The notes below the pieces were generated by a model. The model saw only the letters and a list, made by a program, of their open reading frames with translations, had not been told where the DNA came from and ran no database searches. Source: Chamaea fasciata (Eukaryota > Chordata > Aves > Passeriformes > Sylviidae). From it: a stretch of DNA of 64,000 nt. The stretch covers positions 3,698,846-3,762,845 of the forward strand of contig JARCOQ010000006.1 in NCBI GenBank assembly GCA_029207755.1. The letters are read 5' to 3'. Positions 48,071 through 59,400 of the stretch are shown here, one piece after another; the first letter of the stretch is position 1, and each line of letters opens with the position of its first letter. A program made the position numbers and the translations under genes.

Positions 48071-51000
48071 GTAAGTGCACTTTTCTTTGATGTACTTAGA
48101 AGTGTCAAGTGTTAAAAGAATAAACAACCCAATAATTGCTAGTTAGAACTAAAGTAGGTCTAGAAGTTGCATTTTGTCATGAAAATTGTGACAAGAGATG
48201 TAAAAAAATTACTTTAACTCAATCATCTTCACAGTCTGTCTCAGTAAAATGAAAACCTGAAATCACTGCTCTACTTCTTGGGGACTGAATGTCTCTAATT
48301 CTTTGTTCTAAAAAGACAAATATGGGTGTGAAGACGATGCTTTAAACACTGTGTTTTCCAGGTGAGCGGCTCTGTGCTTCTCCAGGCAATTGCTCATATG
48401 TTTTTTATCTAAGGCAGATGCTATTAGTGCTCTCAAACCATATTTTTATTGCCTAAAACAAATGCACACACAAAGCCAAGTGTCCTTACTAACTCCGGGT
48501 CAGTTCCTGCCACTCCATTTAAATTAATGAGAATCTCTCCAGAATATGAACTTCAGCAGTTGTTCTTCATGTTCAACATCAAATTGGCTTTCATAGTGGA
48601 ATTAATGATGGGAAGCCAATGATGAAACTCAGAAGCAATGATTTAAACTACGAAATACTCTAACAGGAGCACTGCTGTAAGCATGTCCTGAAGGGTTTTC
48701 CTATCAAATGTGTATCAATAATCTCTGGTATGTTTCACGTTCCAGACATAAAGAGGAGAGAGTATAATTTTCTCATAGCCATCAGAAAAAAAATAACCTA
48801 TTTTTCTGACACGTGATCAACTTCTCTTGCTGAAGCAAAATGAAGGTATAGGCAAAATCCTCAGCTGGTATTCAAAAAAGAGACAGATCACCTCCTCCCT
48901 CAATGATTTTCCTCAAAGCCTTTGCAAGGGAGCAGGTTGGCCCTGCGATGAAGGTATATTTCTCCCTTTCAGGTGGTTTGTAAGTAGCAGAGGGAGAAGG
49001 CAGAGGCAAACAAACTCAAGGACTACTTCAATCCAAACCAGAATCTGGTACAAGCCTTGGGTAAACCTTCACAAGAGTCCAGCACTCAGGAGCATGAAGG
49101 ACTCCCCACAGTGCCAAGGGGAGGGGCCCACCTGGGGACTTTGCTCATTTTCATTTTTCATAGCTATTTCCTAAAACATACTTATTTTAGAATGTGGGAT
49201 TCATGTTAAATGCCATGTTTTGCTTAAAGATGCCCAAACCATTTCAGCTTCATAAGTTTATATCCAATTTTCTTCAAAGCTTTTCTTTCTCACATTTCGA
49301 ATCCAATAACTTTTTTAAATTCTCAGATTTTCTTGGTTACCCACCCACTCCTCAGAACTGCATTGCCTTTTGCCAACACTGTAGGTTTAGTCACCAGACA
49401 GGCCGTAACATGTTCTAGGTGGGACAAACCTCCTTTTTATTACTGGTCAATCAGGCAACTAAGGATACAAAAAGTAAAAAGACTGAAAAAAGGCAAAAGT
49501 AAAGGAGAGATCTGTCCACAGCTCGGAATTAACTAGACTGCATCCCTGTCATGGCACTGGCCATTGCCACACTTTACATGGATAAAAAGCAAAAGAAACC
49601 TTTACTGAAAGATAATATAGAGATAGCTTTGTATATGTATTTAAGTCTGCTCAAGGCTGAGTGTACCAGGTGGGAAAGCTGAAAAATACCTGAAAATATT
49701 ATAAACAGTGCATTCTGGTCACTGATATTTTCATATTGAAATAGAGTCATGAAGCAGGATTGAGAGATGCTGTGAGGGACTTGAAGACATCTGAATTGTG
49801 TTTGGTCCTACCAGAAATAGGGACCCAGTGAAGAAATACATCATCTCAAGAGGTGACAGGATTAATCACAATCCCTGAATTCCAGGTCAAAATGTGAATT
49901 TGATATTGATGTAATGGTGATACTGTCTGTGCTGCAGGGAGAGCTGCCAATATAATGAATGCTTGTGGACACACGGACAAAGCTGCAGCACTGGCATATA
50001 CTGACATTTAATAACTGGTTTCACAGCCAGGAAAGCTAAGCACAATGCTTTGCCCAATCCATTTTTTGGAAAGAAAATATTTAGGTACAGCCCTAGCTGG
50101 AATGGGTACGACCCACATTGAAGTCATTAGCATAGTTTTGATAAAGATGTGCAACCACCACAATTTGTGAAGGACCACAACTGGCTCACTGAATTTTGGT
50201 GGCACCAGAGTGCCTGATTCCTTTAAACTCTCTTGAAATCCCCAGCACACAATTTAACAAAGCGTTACAATAGAATACATTTCCAAATTATGCCAAATTG
50301 AAATTCAAACATGGCTGGCTGCACTAATACATACTAATGGAGCAAAACACTCATATCCTTAATCCTCACTGACACTTCTGGTTTACATTCTTCTCTCCAG
50401 TGTCTCATTATGCATGGTCTCCATTATGCATGTTCTCACTACTCTTATAAATTTTCATTGATGTGTCTTCTCCCTTACTTAAAATGCAAACATCTGGATT
50501 AAATCAACTAAATTCATGCTGTCAGTTTTGCACTTACTCAATAGTTTTCTAAACAGAGCTTCCAGCTTGTCTGTATTTTCAAACCTCCATCATTAAGAAA
50601 ACATGAACTCTCAGTTGGTAGTTTCACTGTCTGATCATGTTCCTTTGAATGATTTCTGCTGGAATGTAAATATAATCACTCTGATTTGGTATTTGTTAGC
50701 AAGCTGCAGATTCAAAAACAAATACAGATATGTAGCTACGCAGCCTACATCTTTTATTAACAACAAATTGAGCTGAATTGAGCCCCAGCCTGAGTGAGTA
50801 TTTCATGCCAGCTCTGAGGCAGGCGGGTGTAACTTGTGCGGCTGTGATGAGCCTCTGGTACTAGAAGTGTTTTTGGGTCTTAGCACGGAAAACTTTGTCC
50901 AATTGTAAGAGCAGCTCCACCACAGGTTTTAGTTATTTTACACCAATGGATTACCCTTCCTGTATTGCTCTTTGGTGTGCTGAATAACAAAGCACATTTC

Positions 51001-51147
51001 TAAATTCTTTTCTGAATCATGCTTTGCTGAGCTCTCCTCAGCAGGGCACCTGTAAGGCCCTCCCAGAGCAACCAAGCTGTGTCACAATTAAACAGCAAAT
51101 ATCTCAGGAGCACTAAGAAATGTGGAGAGCACTTGGAGCACTTGTGA

Positions 51148-51187
51148 AATAAAAGCTTTGTCAAAAAAAAAAAAAAAAAAAAAAAAA
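51148..51187 (+). other. AATAAA plus poly-A: possible retrocopy 3' end
   Basis: AATAAA at 51148-51153 is followed nine bases later by 25 A residues (51163-51187). This is the arrangement of an inserted polyadenylated mRNA. The few hundred bases upstream read like an unremarkable 3' untranslated region and no coding body was recognised. No target-site duplication was found around the A tract. Bird CR1 does not copy poly-A RNAs efficiently, so retrocopies are uncommon in birds. A simple A-run beside a chance AATAAA is the alternative. Confidence 0.3.
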
Positions 51188-54100
51188 GACAAAACAACAC
51201 GGGAAAATTCTAACCAGAGAGAAGACTGGAGCATGCCTGAGAAGCATCTTTATCAGAAAAGGTGTTACCCTTCTCTCGCATCACCCTGCAAATGGAAGTT
51301 TGCATGCCAAAGTAGGACCCAAGGGGGCTGTGTAAGCCAAAACCTGATTGACCACAGCTGGTTCTCAGGGGGCTATGATGGAAAAATTTTGGTACAGCCT
51401 TACGGAGCCCAAATGTATCCTCTCTTTTACCTCCTCTCATCCTTATACTTCCCCAACAGCCTTCCACAACTGCTCAATATCTTGATATGTCCCAAAACAA
51501 CAGCTTTTCTTTAGGGTCCCAATACAGCCTATGGTGGTACCTTAAAACTAATGTAAATAAATATTCTAATTTTCAAGAAGTTTTCAGCTGGAAAGTAGAA
51601 ATCTTTTCAAAATGCTAATAAAAATCCAATACTTTGACAACTTTTTAGATTTTTATCCATAAAAATTCACAAAATGGGTCTCCTCCCACAGGCACTTTTG
51701 GTTTCAACTGATTATTCCCAGAAAAATGAGTGCAAATGTCCTGATTAAGTCTTGTTACAAAATGTCAGGCAAGTAATGTCTGCAGGAATGAGAAGCAATT
51801 AAATGTTCAAGTAAAACAATCAAATGCAGGAAGCTGTGCTGTGAAAGTCAAAAGTCATAGGGCCAGCAGAGAAAACTTGGAAAAAGAACATAGGTGACTA
51901 GAAAAAAAGCTAAAAAGAAGATTTCCTGAACTCATCAATGTGAAGAAGTGATTAGTCTCCTTTGTGAAAAGAGTAAATGAAGGAGAAAATAGAATATAAA
52001 TAAAATTGTCAGAATGAAGATCCAAGAGATATGAAGCTGACAAGGTGTAGGAAAGAGATTTGGAGAAAACTGCAATTAGGAAAATTGAATGTACCACAGC
52101 GAGGCATTTTGGTCATATTTCACTATAAGAATGATAAAGTTCACTGCTACTGTCTTAAAGACACAAGACAGCTGCAGTTCAAAGGTCTCTATTTTAAAGG
52201 CTGTTGTCATCAAACTGCCAAATGTTGTTATTTTTAGCAAACCAATAATTTCATGTATTTAGGCCAAGAAAGGTACTTCACAATTTTTAATGCATGCCAG
52301 AAGTCGCAGATAATTTATTTGTTGAAAAATTAAGATGGATGGAATTCCTTTGTGAACAGAGGTCTTCTTCATTAAGATCCCAAAATGTGGAGAGGAAGCA
52401 ACCACTTCACAGCCAAAAGCAAACAAATTGCATGGATTTTAAAGCAGGTGTAATTCTCTGATACAAAAGGGGATTGCAGTTACTCAGAGTGACGTAACAT
52501 TTTAGTCTCCAGGAAAGAAAAGCTGAATATGTAGATGAATTGCCCAAGGAGTTGAGTCAAATCCAGTCTGCTAAACTTTTTGCCATCAGATATGAAGCAC
52601 GTGAGAGAAGTAAGAAATTAAAACAAGTTCTTAAAATATTGGTAAGACCAGGGTTGCTGGGATGAAGACTCTTTGCTTTTTCTTTAATTTTGTATGACAG
52701 TTTCTCTCTAGTTCTGGTCATTTCTGTATATATTCCACTCCTAACAAGACTTCTGCAAATGTCTGAGTTCTGCAATTCGCGCAAACAAAATTGTGTACAG
52801 AAATGTCTCTTTCACTCTTTCTAATGTGACTGAAAGAGGTTTTTTTCCTCATCTGCATTTATTCTTTCCATCTTCTGTGAAGGATGAAGGATTCCCTTTG
52901 ATCATTTCACATCAACCTTTTTCAACTCTGTGCTCACTTTACATTCAAATACTTTGGTTTTATCTGTCGTCTCCCATAGCAACAGTAGATTTCATTTCCT
53001 TAATGCTGAAATCAGTTAAAACTTTGAAGACCTGTAACTGCTGTGGTTAATGGGAAGTGCATGTCTCATCCTTTCCCTCCAGTCTGGATGTCAAGCTGGA
53101 TGGATAGCAAAGCTCCTTCGGTATTAATTTTTCCTTAGTAACAATACCTGTGTGATTTATACAGTAACACCTTCCAGCAAGACAACTGACTTTAATCTCT
53201 TCGCAGTATGTGGCACAGAAAAATAAGTAACTTCCGACTTGACTGCCATACTATTGAAATAGATGGAAACGTTCTCCCTTTAATGAGTATTTTACAAAAA
53301 GAACCTGCTGCCTACCCTGGGCCAAGGCCGCAGAACCGAAAGATGTGAACATGGGCGGTGACCTGGGGTGGGGAGTGACATTCACACCCAGCAGCTCGTT
53401 AAGTTCCCTCCTCAGCTAAACTGCTGCCAATTGACTGGTTCCTCCTGTGAGCACTGTGGGTGTTTTGCTGCGGAGAGGGGGAACAAGCTGGATAATATGG
53501 AGGTCAGTGCGGTTAATGGACTAATCATCCCGTGCATGTGTGACTCAGGGACTGTCGCTCTGAGTACCGGCTCTGACACTCATCCTCTTTCAGGAGAAAG
53601 TCCAGCACTGCCAGGGCACTGAAGCCACACTCCTACACAGCTCCAGTGTGCTCCAAGCAGCCAGAGAGGGAAAGGGGCAGTACAGCCTGCCCTGAACACA
53701 CAATGGAGCTCGGGTGTGGATGGAAGAGGGCAGGCGCCCACGCCTTTAGCTCCCCAGGAAGCAGCCAGTGCGTTGCGTTAGAGGAGGTGATCACTAGAAC
53801 CAAAAACATTCTTTCCCCATCTTCACTAGTCTGACAGCCAGTTCCCTGGTTGCACTGAGGTTTCCCAGCAGGAGAGGTGTGAGCAGAAAAAGGTGGAAAA
53901 GACTCTACAAACCCCAGTGTTTTCTTTTCTTTACTGTTAATTTTCAAAGCAGGGCTACACTCTTCTCAGGCAGAAATCCTATGGACACCTGGGACAGAGT
54001 CTGTAGACTCAAAACCATATCATCTGTTCATTATAGATGTTTTACTGTTCTTTACCCCATGTAGAAAGCCCAGGTATGTTCTATGACACTGCCCAGGAGA

Positions 54101-56426
54101 TCATGCTTAACTTAGCACAAACAATTTCAATTATTCTGAGCCAGTGCAGTTTGTTGAGACCTACTGTTGTCAAGAAAGAGTAAGCAGAGTTTTTTCAGTC
54201 TGTCTGGGTTTTTCTTCCTTTGCTGTATGAAATGCTTTATGTGCTGATACAAAAGGTACCTAGAGCATAAAAAAAGCACATGATCCTGTTGTACTAAAGA
54301 CACTCTGACAGGTGAGACTTTTTTTTAATCCTTTCACTGAAGTTGTGTTCCTGCCACAGCCCTGTTATGTGTCCATGCCTCCTTTAAAGATGCTTTTTAT
54401 TTTACAAGCAAACAGAAGTGAGCTGTAAGGATCTAAAAACACAGGCAAGATCTTGGTCACAAGGATGGTGGTAATTTCCCACTTCATGTACCAAACATAA
54501 GTCAACAACTAATCATCATAACAATCTGCATGGTGCTTTTTAGGTATTGCTATTAGCTCTTTCAGTGATCTGGAAAGCATGGCAGGTGCTAAGTAACTTC
54601 TCAGTGTGATTGTCAGGGCACAACAACGTGACATTTGTCAGTTCTGAAGAGAAATATATAGAAAGAGAGAGAAAAAAAATAGTCTTGGTGCTAGGACCAC
54701 TCTTGAAAAGCGCTCACCTTTCTAAATTGCACTGGACTGTATGTGAAGACATAAAAATGCAAAGATAAGACTAATTTTGTACACATAAATGCTGAAATGA
54801 AAGTAAAACCTTGCAGCAAAACTGCATTGTCTCTGAATAATCTCCAATACCATTTTTTTAACACTAAAGAAAGCATTCATCTGGCACCATCTGCCCCACC
54901 TCTTTCACCAAGTTTTATTGAAATAGAGCCAAAGATTGCCTATTACTCTTACTGAAGAGTGAGAAGATCCAGGAAGTCATAGAGAGCTTCATCTGCATTT
55001 GATGTGGAGCACATTCTCATCCACTGCTTTGCTCTATCAAATCCATTTCTCCCCCCAGGGCCACTGGTTCATCAGAAGCTCTAAGGACTCTGACCACCCC
55101 TGGCCCTCCAAATCAGCTGCTCACCCACTGGCTGCAGGTGCTCCTTCAAGAGTTTGTTTTCCAGTCTGGCTCAAAGATGTGACTGATTGAGGCTTTCCCA
55201 GCTGTACAGCCCAACTTACCGTCACACTTCTCATGTGGTAAACTTCAGGGGTCTAAAGGATGTGCACTGGTAAGCGCACAGCACTCGGCAGTGTTTAATT
55301 ATTAAGCTGCAACCAATACAAGCAATAACGTCTTGTAACTTAATCAGCTTCTTATGTAAACACTGGAGACAGTGTTCATCTGTGAGGTATCATCTTATTG
55401 TACATGCCACCATTTATTTGCCATAATGATGAATACTTTAAGGGTGAAGTGTAAGTGCTTTAGGGATGCAATTTTTTAAAAAATTTAAGTCAGGCAAATC
55501 AAACCACGGAGCTGAATCAACGCAAGTCACAGAGCTGTAAAGTCGGGTATAACCCAAGTTGCAATCCTCCCCAACAAATCACCGCAGGTGTCTTGTGCAT
55601 GCCTTTGTCAGCCCTTTGAGAACTTCACTTACCCTCCTGTTTAATGCAGGGCCCGAGTGCTTACCGTGCACACTCTCAAGCTCCCCATGCAACTGCATAA
55701 TTAGAACAATTACATTTCTTAATTTTTAGGCTTTCATACTCTTACTTTAGCCTACAATGAGATTCCTGGATCAGCAAACTCTTAAGAGCTCATTAATAGC
55801 ATTCCAGCATATTCCTGAAGAGAGGAAAAGAGAAATTATATTTTAAAAAATATAAAGAAGAAGGAAGTGGTACTGTTTTAGTACTGTGAGAGCCCTTTCC
55901 CTAGGAAAAGGGAACTGATTTTGCAGCTCTCACTAGATGTGCTCTTCCTCTGGCAAGTCTTCCCCACATGCAGTGTAGGGGAGGTGCTCTTAATGTGCAG
56001 CAGAGCTCAAAAAGGCTGTTTTGTCACTGGCAACTGCTGGGTCTGTGTTAGTATCTCACTGCTCCCCTGTCTTGTTGCTGAGATGACAACATCTTACAGT
56101 GCTAAAACACAGAGAGGATTCCTCCACCATGATATGCCCGAATAATGGAATTTTGTGCCCGAAGGGGAGCAGCTCATTGCAGTTCTGTTAATGAAAGGAA
56201 AGCTGAATTTCTTCGTTTTTATTTCATGTCAGTGATGGAGAATCCTGCAAGCCATGGGGAGTGGGTTTAGATTTTTCAGAAGATACCCATAGTTCATGCT
56301 TTGGGATTATATTATTTTGGTATTATGCTTTGTATTATGATATTAAGTTTTCTCACCTGTGTTTAATGGAGAGATGGAGTGCTGACCACTGGTCTTGAAA
56401 AGTGGCTGAAAAATTATTTCACCTCC
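51188..56426. other. unique-looking stretch
   Basis: No gene called. An imperfect AT palindrome lies at 51648-51665, a CpG-enriched patch at 53329-53778 (listed separately) and a TTATATTTT inverted repeat at about 55837-55856. A 28-bp minus-strand segment at 55665-55692 has splice-like ends and an open frame, within chance expectation. Confidence 0.45.
53329..53778. promoter_or_regulatory. CpG-enriched patch, possible regulatory element
   Basis: Fourteen CpG dinucleotides fall in about 450 bases, in two groups on either side of a CpG-free stretch at about 53580-53700. The surrounding kilobases are CpG-poor. The patch includes a GGTTAATGGACTAATC segment (about 53510-53525) with two TAAT cores, one half matching an HNF1-type site. 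It is too short and CpG-poor for a classical CpG island. An enhancer or a weakly methylated regulatory element is possible, and so is a small TE remnant. No transcription unit was recognised beside it. Confidence 0.25.
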
Positions 56427-56443
56427 AAAAAAAAAAAAAAAAA
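56427..56443 (+). repeat. poly-A (A17)
   Basis: Seventeen A residues followed by a purine-rich GAGAAGAAAAG segment. No AATAAA precedes it closely. Confidence 0.9.
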
Positions 56444-59400
56444 GAGAAGAAAAGAAAGCTGTTGTTGCAATCCATTATCCCCACGCAGACTTTGTCATAA
56501 AAAATGTTTCCTCAGAAAGTGCCTGTGCATGTTTGGCAGATTTATATGCATTTATGTTGACAGGTTTTTGGAAAACCCATGGAAAGAAAACACTGTTTAA
56601 AGGCACAGTTTAAGGCTATGCATCCCTCAAAGGTTGCCTGACACTAAGAGGTTACCACGCTTCATTAAGGCAAAATTTCAAAGGATGAAAGCAATGACTG
56701 TAATCACACCAAACACCCAACTTAAAACATCAATTCATCCGCCTCTCACCTGAATTTTGTTTTCTAGGCTATTTCGTCTGCAACTACAATGACATAAATA
56801 AATAACCTGGCAGAACTCAAGGCTTATTTAGCAGTATATTTCTAAGTAAACAACCTGCTGAGTAGAAAGTACTGCTCCAGCACTGTACTACAGCAGATGC
56901 TGGTCAGGTCTCTGCAGTGTGTCTGCAGGTCCTTGGCATATTGAACTGCAATTATTTAGGGGTGGGTTGGGGAAACGAGTGCAAGTGTGATTCCAGCAGG
57001 TTCCCAGGGGAGGAACTGGGGCTTGCCTGCAGCCATTTATCAGCTGAATAGTTTGGAAGCTCCTACTTCCATCATGCTGTTCAGTAACAATTTAGTTACG
57101 TCCACATCAAGGGTGGGCTGCAGCTTGACAGCTCCCTAGAGGCAGCTGGACCAGCTCACAGTCACCCATGATTAAACCCCTGGCAAGGCTTTGTATTTGC
57201 ACCTCACAATGCACAAAGCTTTCTTCAGATAATGGGAACAATCTTGCATAAGAAAAACATTTTGATAAACAAAAGCTCACCGTGCATCTCAGAGCTGGAC
57301 ATTGCAGCTCCAAGGGATCAGTTTCTATTTCTCTGTTTCTGCACAGGCCTACTCTCCAAATCTGAAAGCTCTCCTTATTTTCTTCTTCAAGAATTTTACA
57401 GGTTTTACCAAAATGTTGTGAACCAAACTATGTTCCTGCTATTTTTTTTTCTAAATTTCGTTTTTATTATCAAGTAGTAACGTGAAGCAATGGATAAATA
57501 AAAGGAATAGCCCTTTTATCTATTTTTTCACCGTGAAGTTGTACTGGAAAAGAGGGAATTCTACAGAAATAGCTATTTTCTCTAAAGGAAACGTGAGGTG
57601 TAGTCACTGAAATGTTTCTTTCTGTATTAGAAAACTACAGTGGTCTAAGCCAAATGCTGAGTAGTACAAGCCTTATCAACAGGAACCAAATAGATAACAT
57701 TTAGCCCAGTAAGACTCGTGATGATTTGCATGTATAATACAGATATTTCAGCATGACAAGCATTGGTCAAATGTTTTGTCTCTGTTCACAAGTAAGGACA
57801 TACCCCTGCTAGTTATCTGAGAAAGGAGACTGCTGGGGCTAAGCCCTTGAGATAACCCATTTATTCAGATCCCTAAATACAGATTTAGGTGCCTTAAAAG
57901 ATTCTTCTAAATTTGGAAGCAATGTCCCAGAGGTCTGGGCTCATATGTACCTGTAAGGAACCAAATTCTCCCTCAGCCCACCACGATAAAGGAACAATAT
58001 CAGCCCCACTTTACACTTAGATTTTGCCTTTCCCTCAGATGTGATGTACTTCAAGAAGTTAATGGCTTTATTTACATCTGGGACACTGTCTCCACCTCTC
58101 TTCCTTTCCTGCTCAAAAATTTCCCCATTATCTGAAGCTGACATACTAACTACCTGCAGAAAGTCCTCTGAATCTTTTTTTCATTATTTCAAGTAGCATT
58201 TTGCATTTTTAAGTCTTTGATTCGTGTGTAATTGGCTTCTTGCCCTTTGTTCTCTTCAGTGGGCTTTGCTTACCTCCCCTTCTCTTTTCATCCACATAGT
58301 TTTCCCCTTTCTGTTTCACTTCCTGCACTTCCACATTTCAATATTTCTTTATTTCAGCTCGTTGTTCTCTTCTTGTCAGCAAAGCTTCTATTTTTTCACA
58401 CATGGAGGCACACTAAAGGCAGTCTGATTTGAAATGTCACCTATAATCTTGTTTTTCATTCCAAGAATTTTATGAATTCTTACAAAATTTGGAAAGCCAT
58501 GCTCTGCACTCAGTTTGGTAACATAAATCCAATATTCCTCACAGCGGTAACATGAAGTAATGCGAATTCCTCACAGTAATTCCAGATTACAATAGTATAT
58601 ATATTAAAAAAACAAAACAAAACAAAAAAAACATAGATTCTTGAACTAAAAATGTATTTTCATTCTTTTTCCATCAGAAAAAAACTCAAAAGCAAAAACA
58701 GTTTTTAAAAGCGTGTTAATGAAGGCTTTTCCTTGTTGTTGTGGAAGACCTATGCACGAAGTTTTAATAATATAATGTAGGAATGTATCAGTATTCATCT
58801 TTTTCTAGTAATGCCCAAGAAGTCCAGAAAAAAACATGGATCCTTTTTGATAAGAACACCAACAGCTACACATGCAGAAGAAGAGGCAGTTTATAACCAC
58901 AACATGGTTAGCAAAACAAGGCAAATTCAAAAATAAATTTAAAATGAGCTGCTCAGGAAGCCAAACAGATTCCTTGAGTGGAATGTGTTCTCTGAAAAGC
59001 TTATTCCTCATCTCTAGCAACTCAGATCTCCCTTACACAGAATCTGATTTAAGCTTCAAACCATATACACCAGAGGGAGTTTTTTACTGTTTTCTCTCTT
59101 TTTCTACCATGATTTGGTGACTATTTCTCTTTGAGACTGAAACTCTCGCTGAGTAACTGCAGGAGCCATCAGGCTGTGTTGCAATTTTAGTATTTAGTAA
59201 AAAATTCAGCCATCTTTAAAATGCATGTCATTTTGCATATTGATAATCAGAGAGGAAAAAAGGTGAAAAAAAAGGTTAAAAAAAATGGGGTGGGGGAAAA
59301 TATTCAAATCCTTCTCTTACTTGGGTTCCCATACTAGGATTAATCTGAAGGAGTGTTCCAACTCAATCTCATCAAATTAGACAGGAATAGATATATTTTC

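Larger units (their letters stand above)
46724..51147. other. unique-looking stretch
   Basis: No gene called. It holds a T-rich tract at 47157-47202, a hairpin at 47465-47488, the exon-like segment at 48020-48070 and the direct repeat CATTATGCATG at 50406 and 50422. A 36-codon minus frame lies at 50482-50589. Confidence 0.45.

Noticed and set aside
50482..50589. 36-codon minus-strand open interval with a protein-like reading (contains DKLEALFRKLLS)
   Set aside because: Short, with no convincing acceptor. The GTAAGTGC inside it has only a weak partner site. Likely coincidence.
53368..53622. 84-codon cysteine-containing plus-strand frame in the CpG patch
   Set aside because: No family pattern in the cysteine spacing, and several frames are open because the patch is GC-richer.
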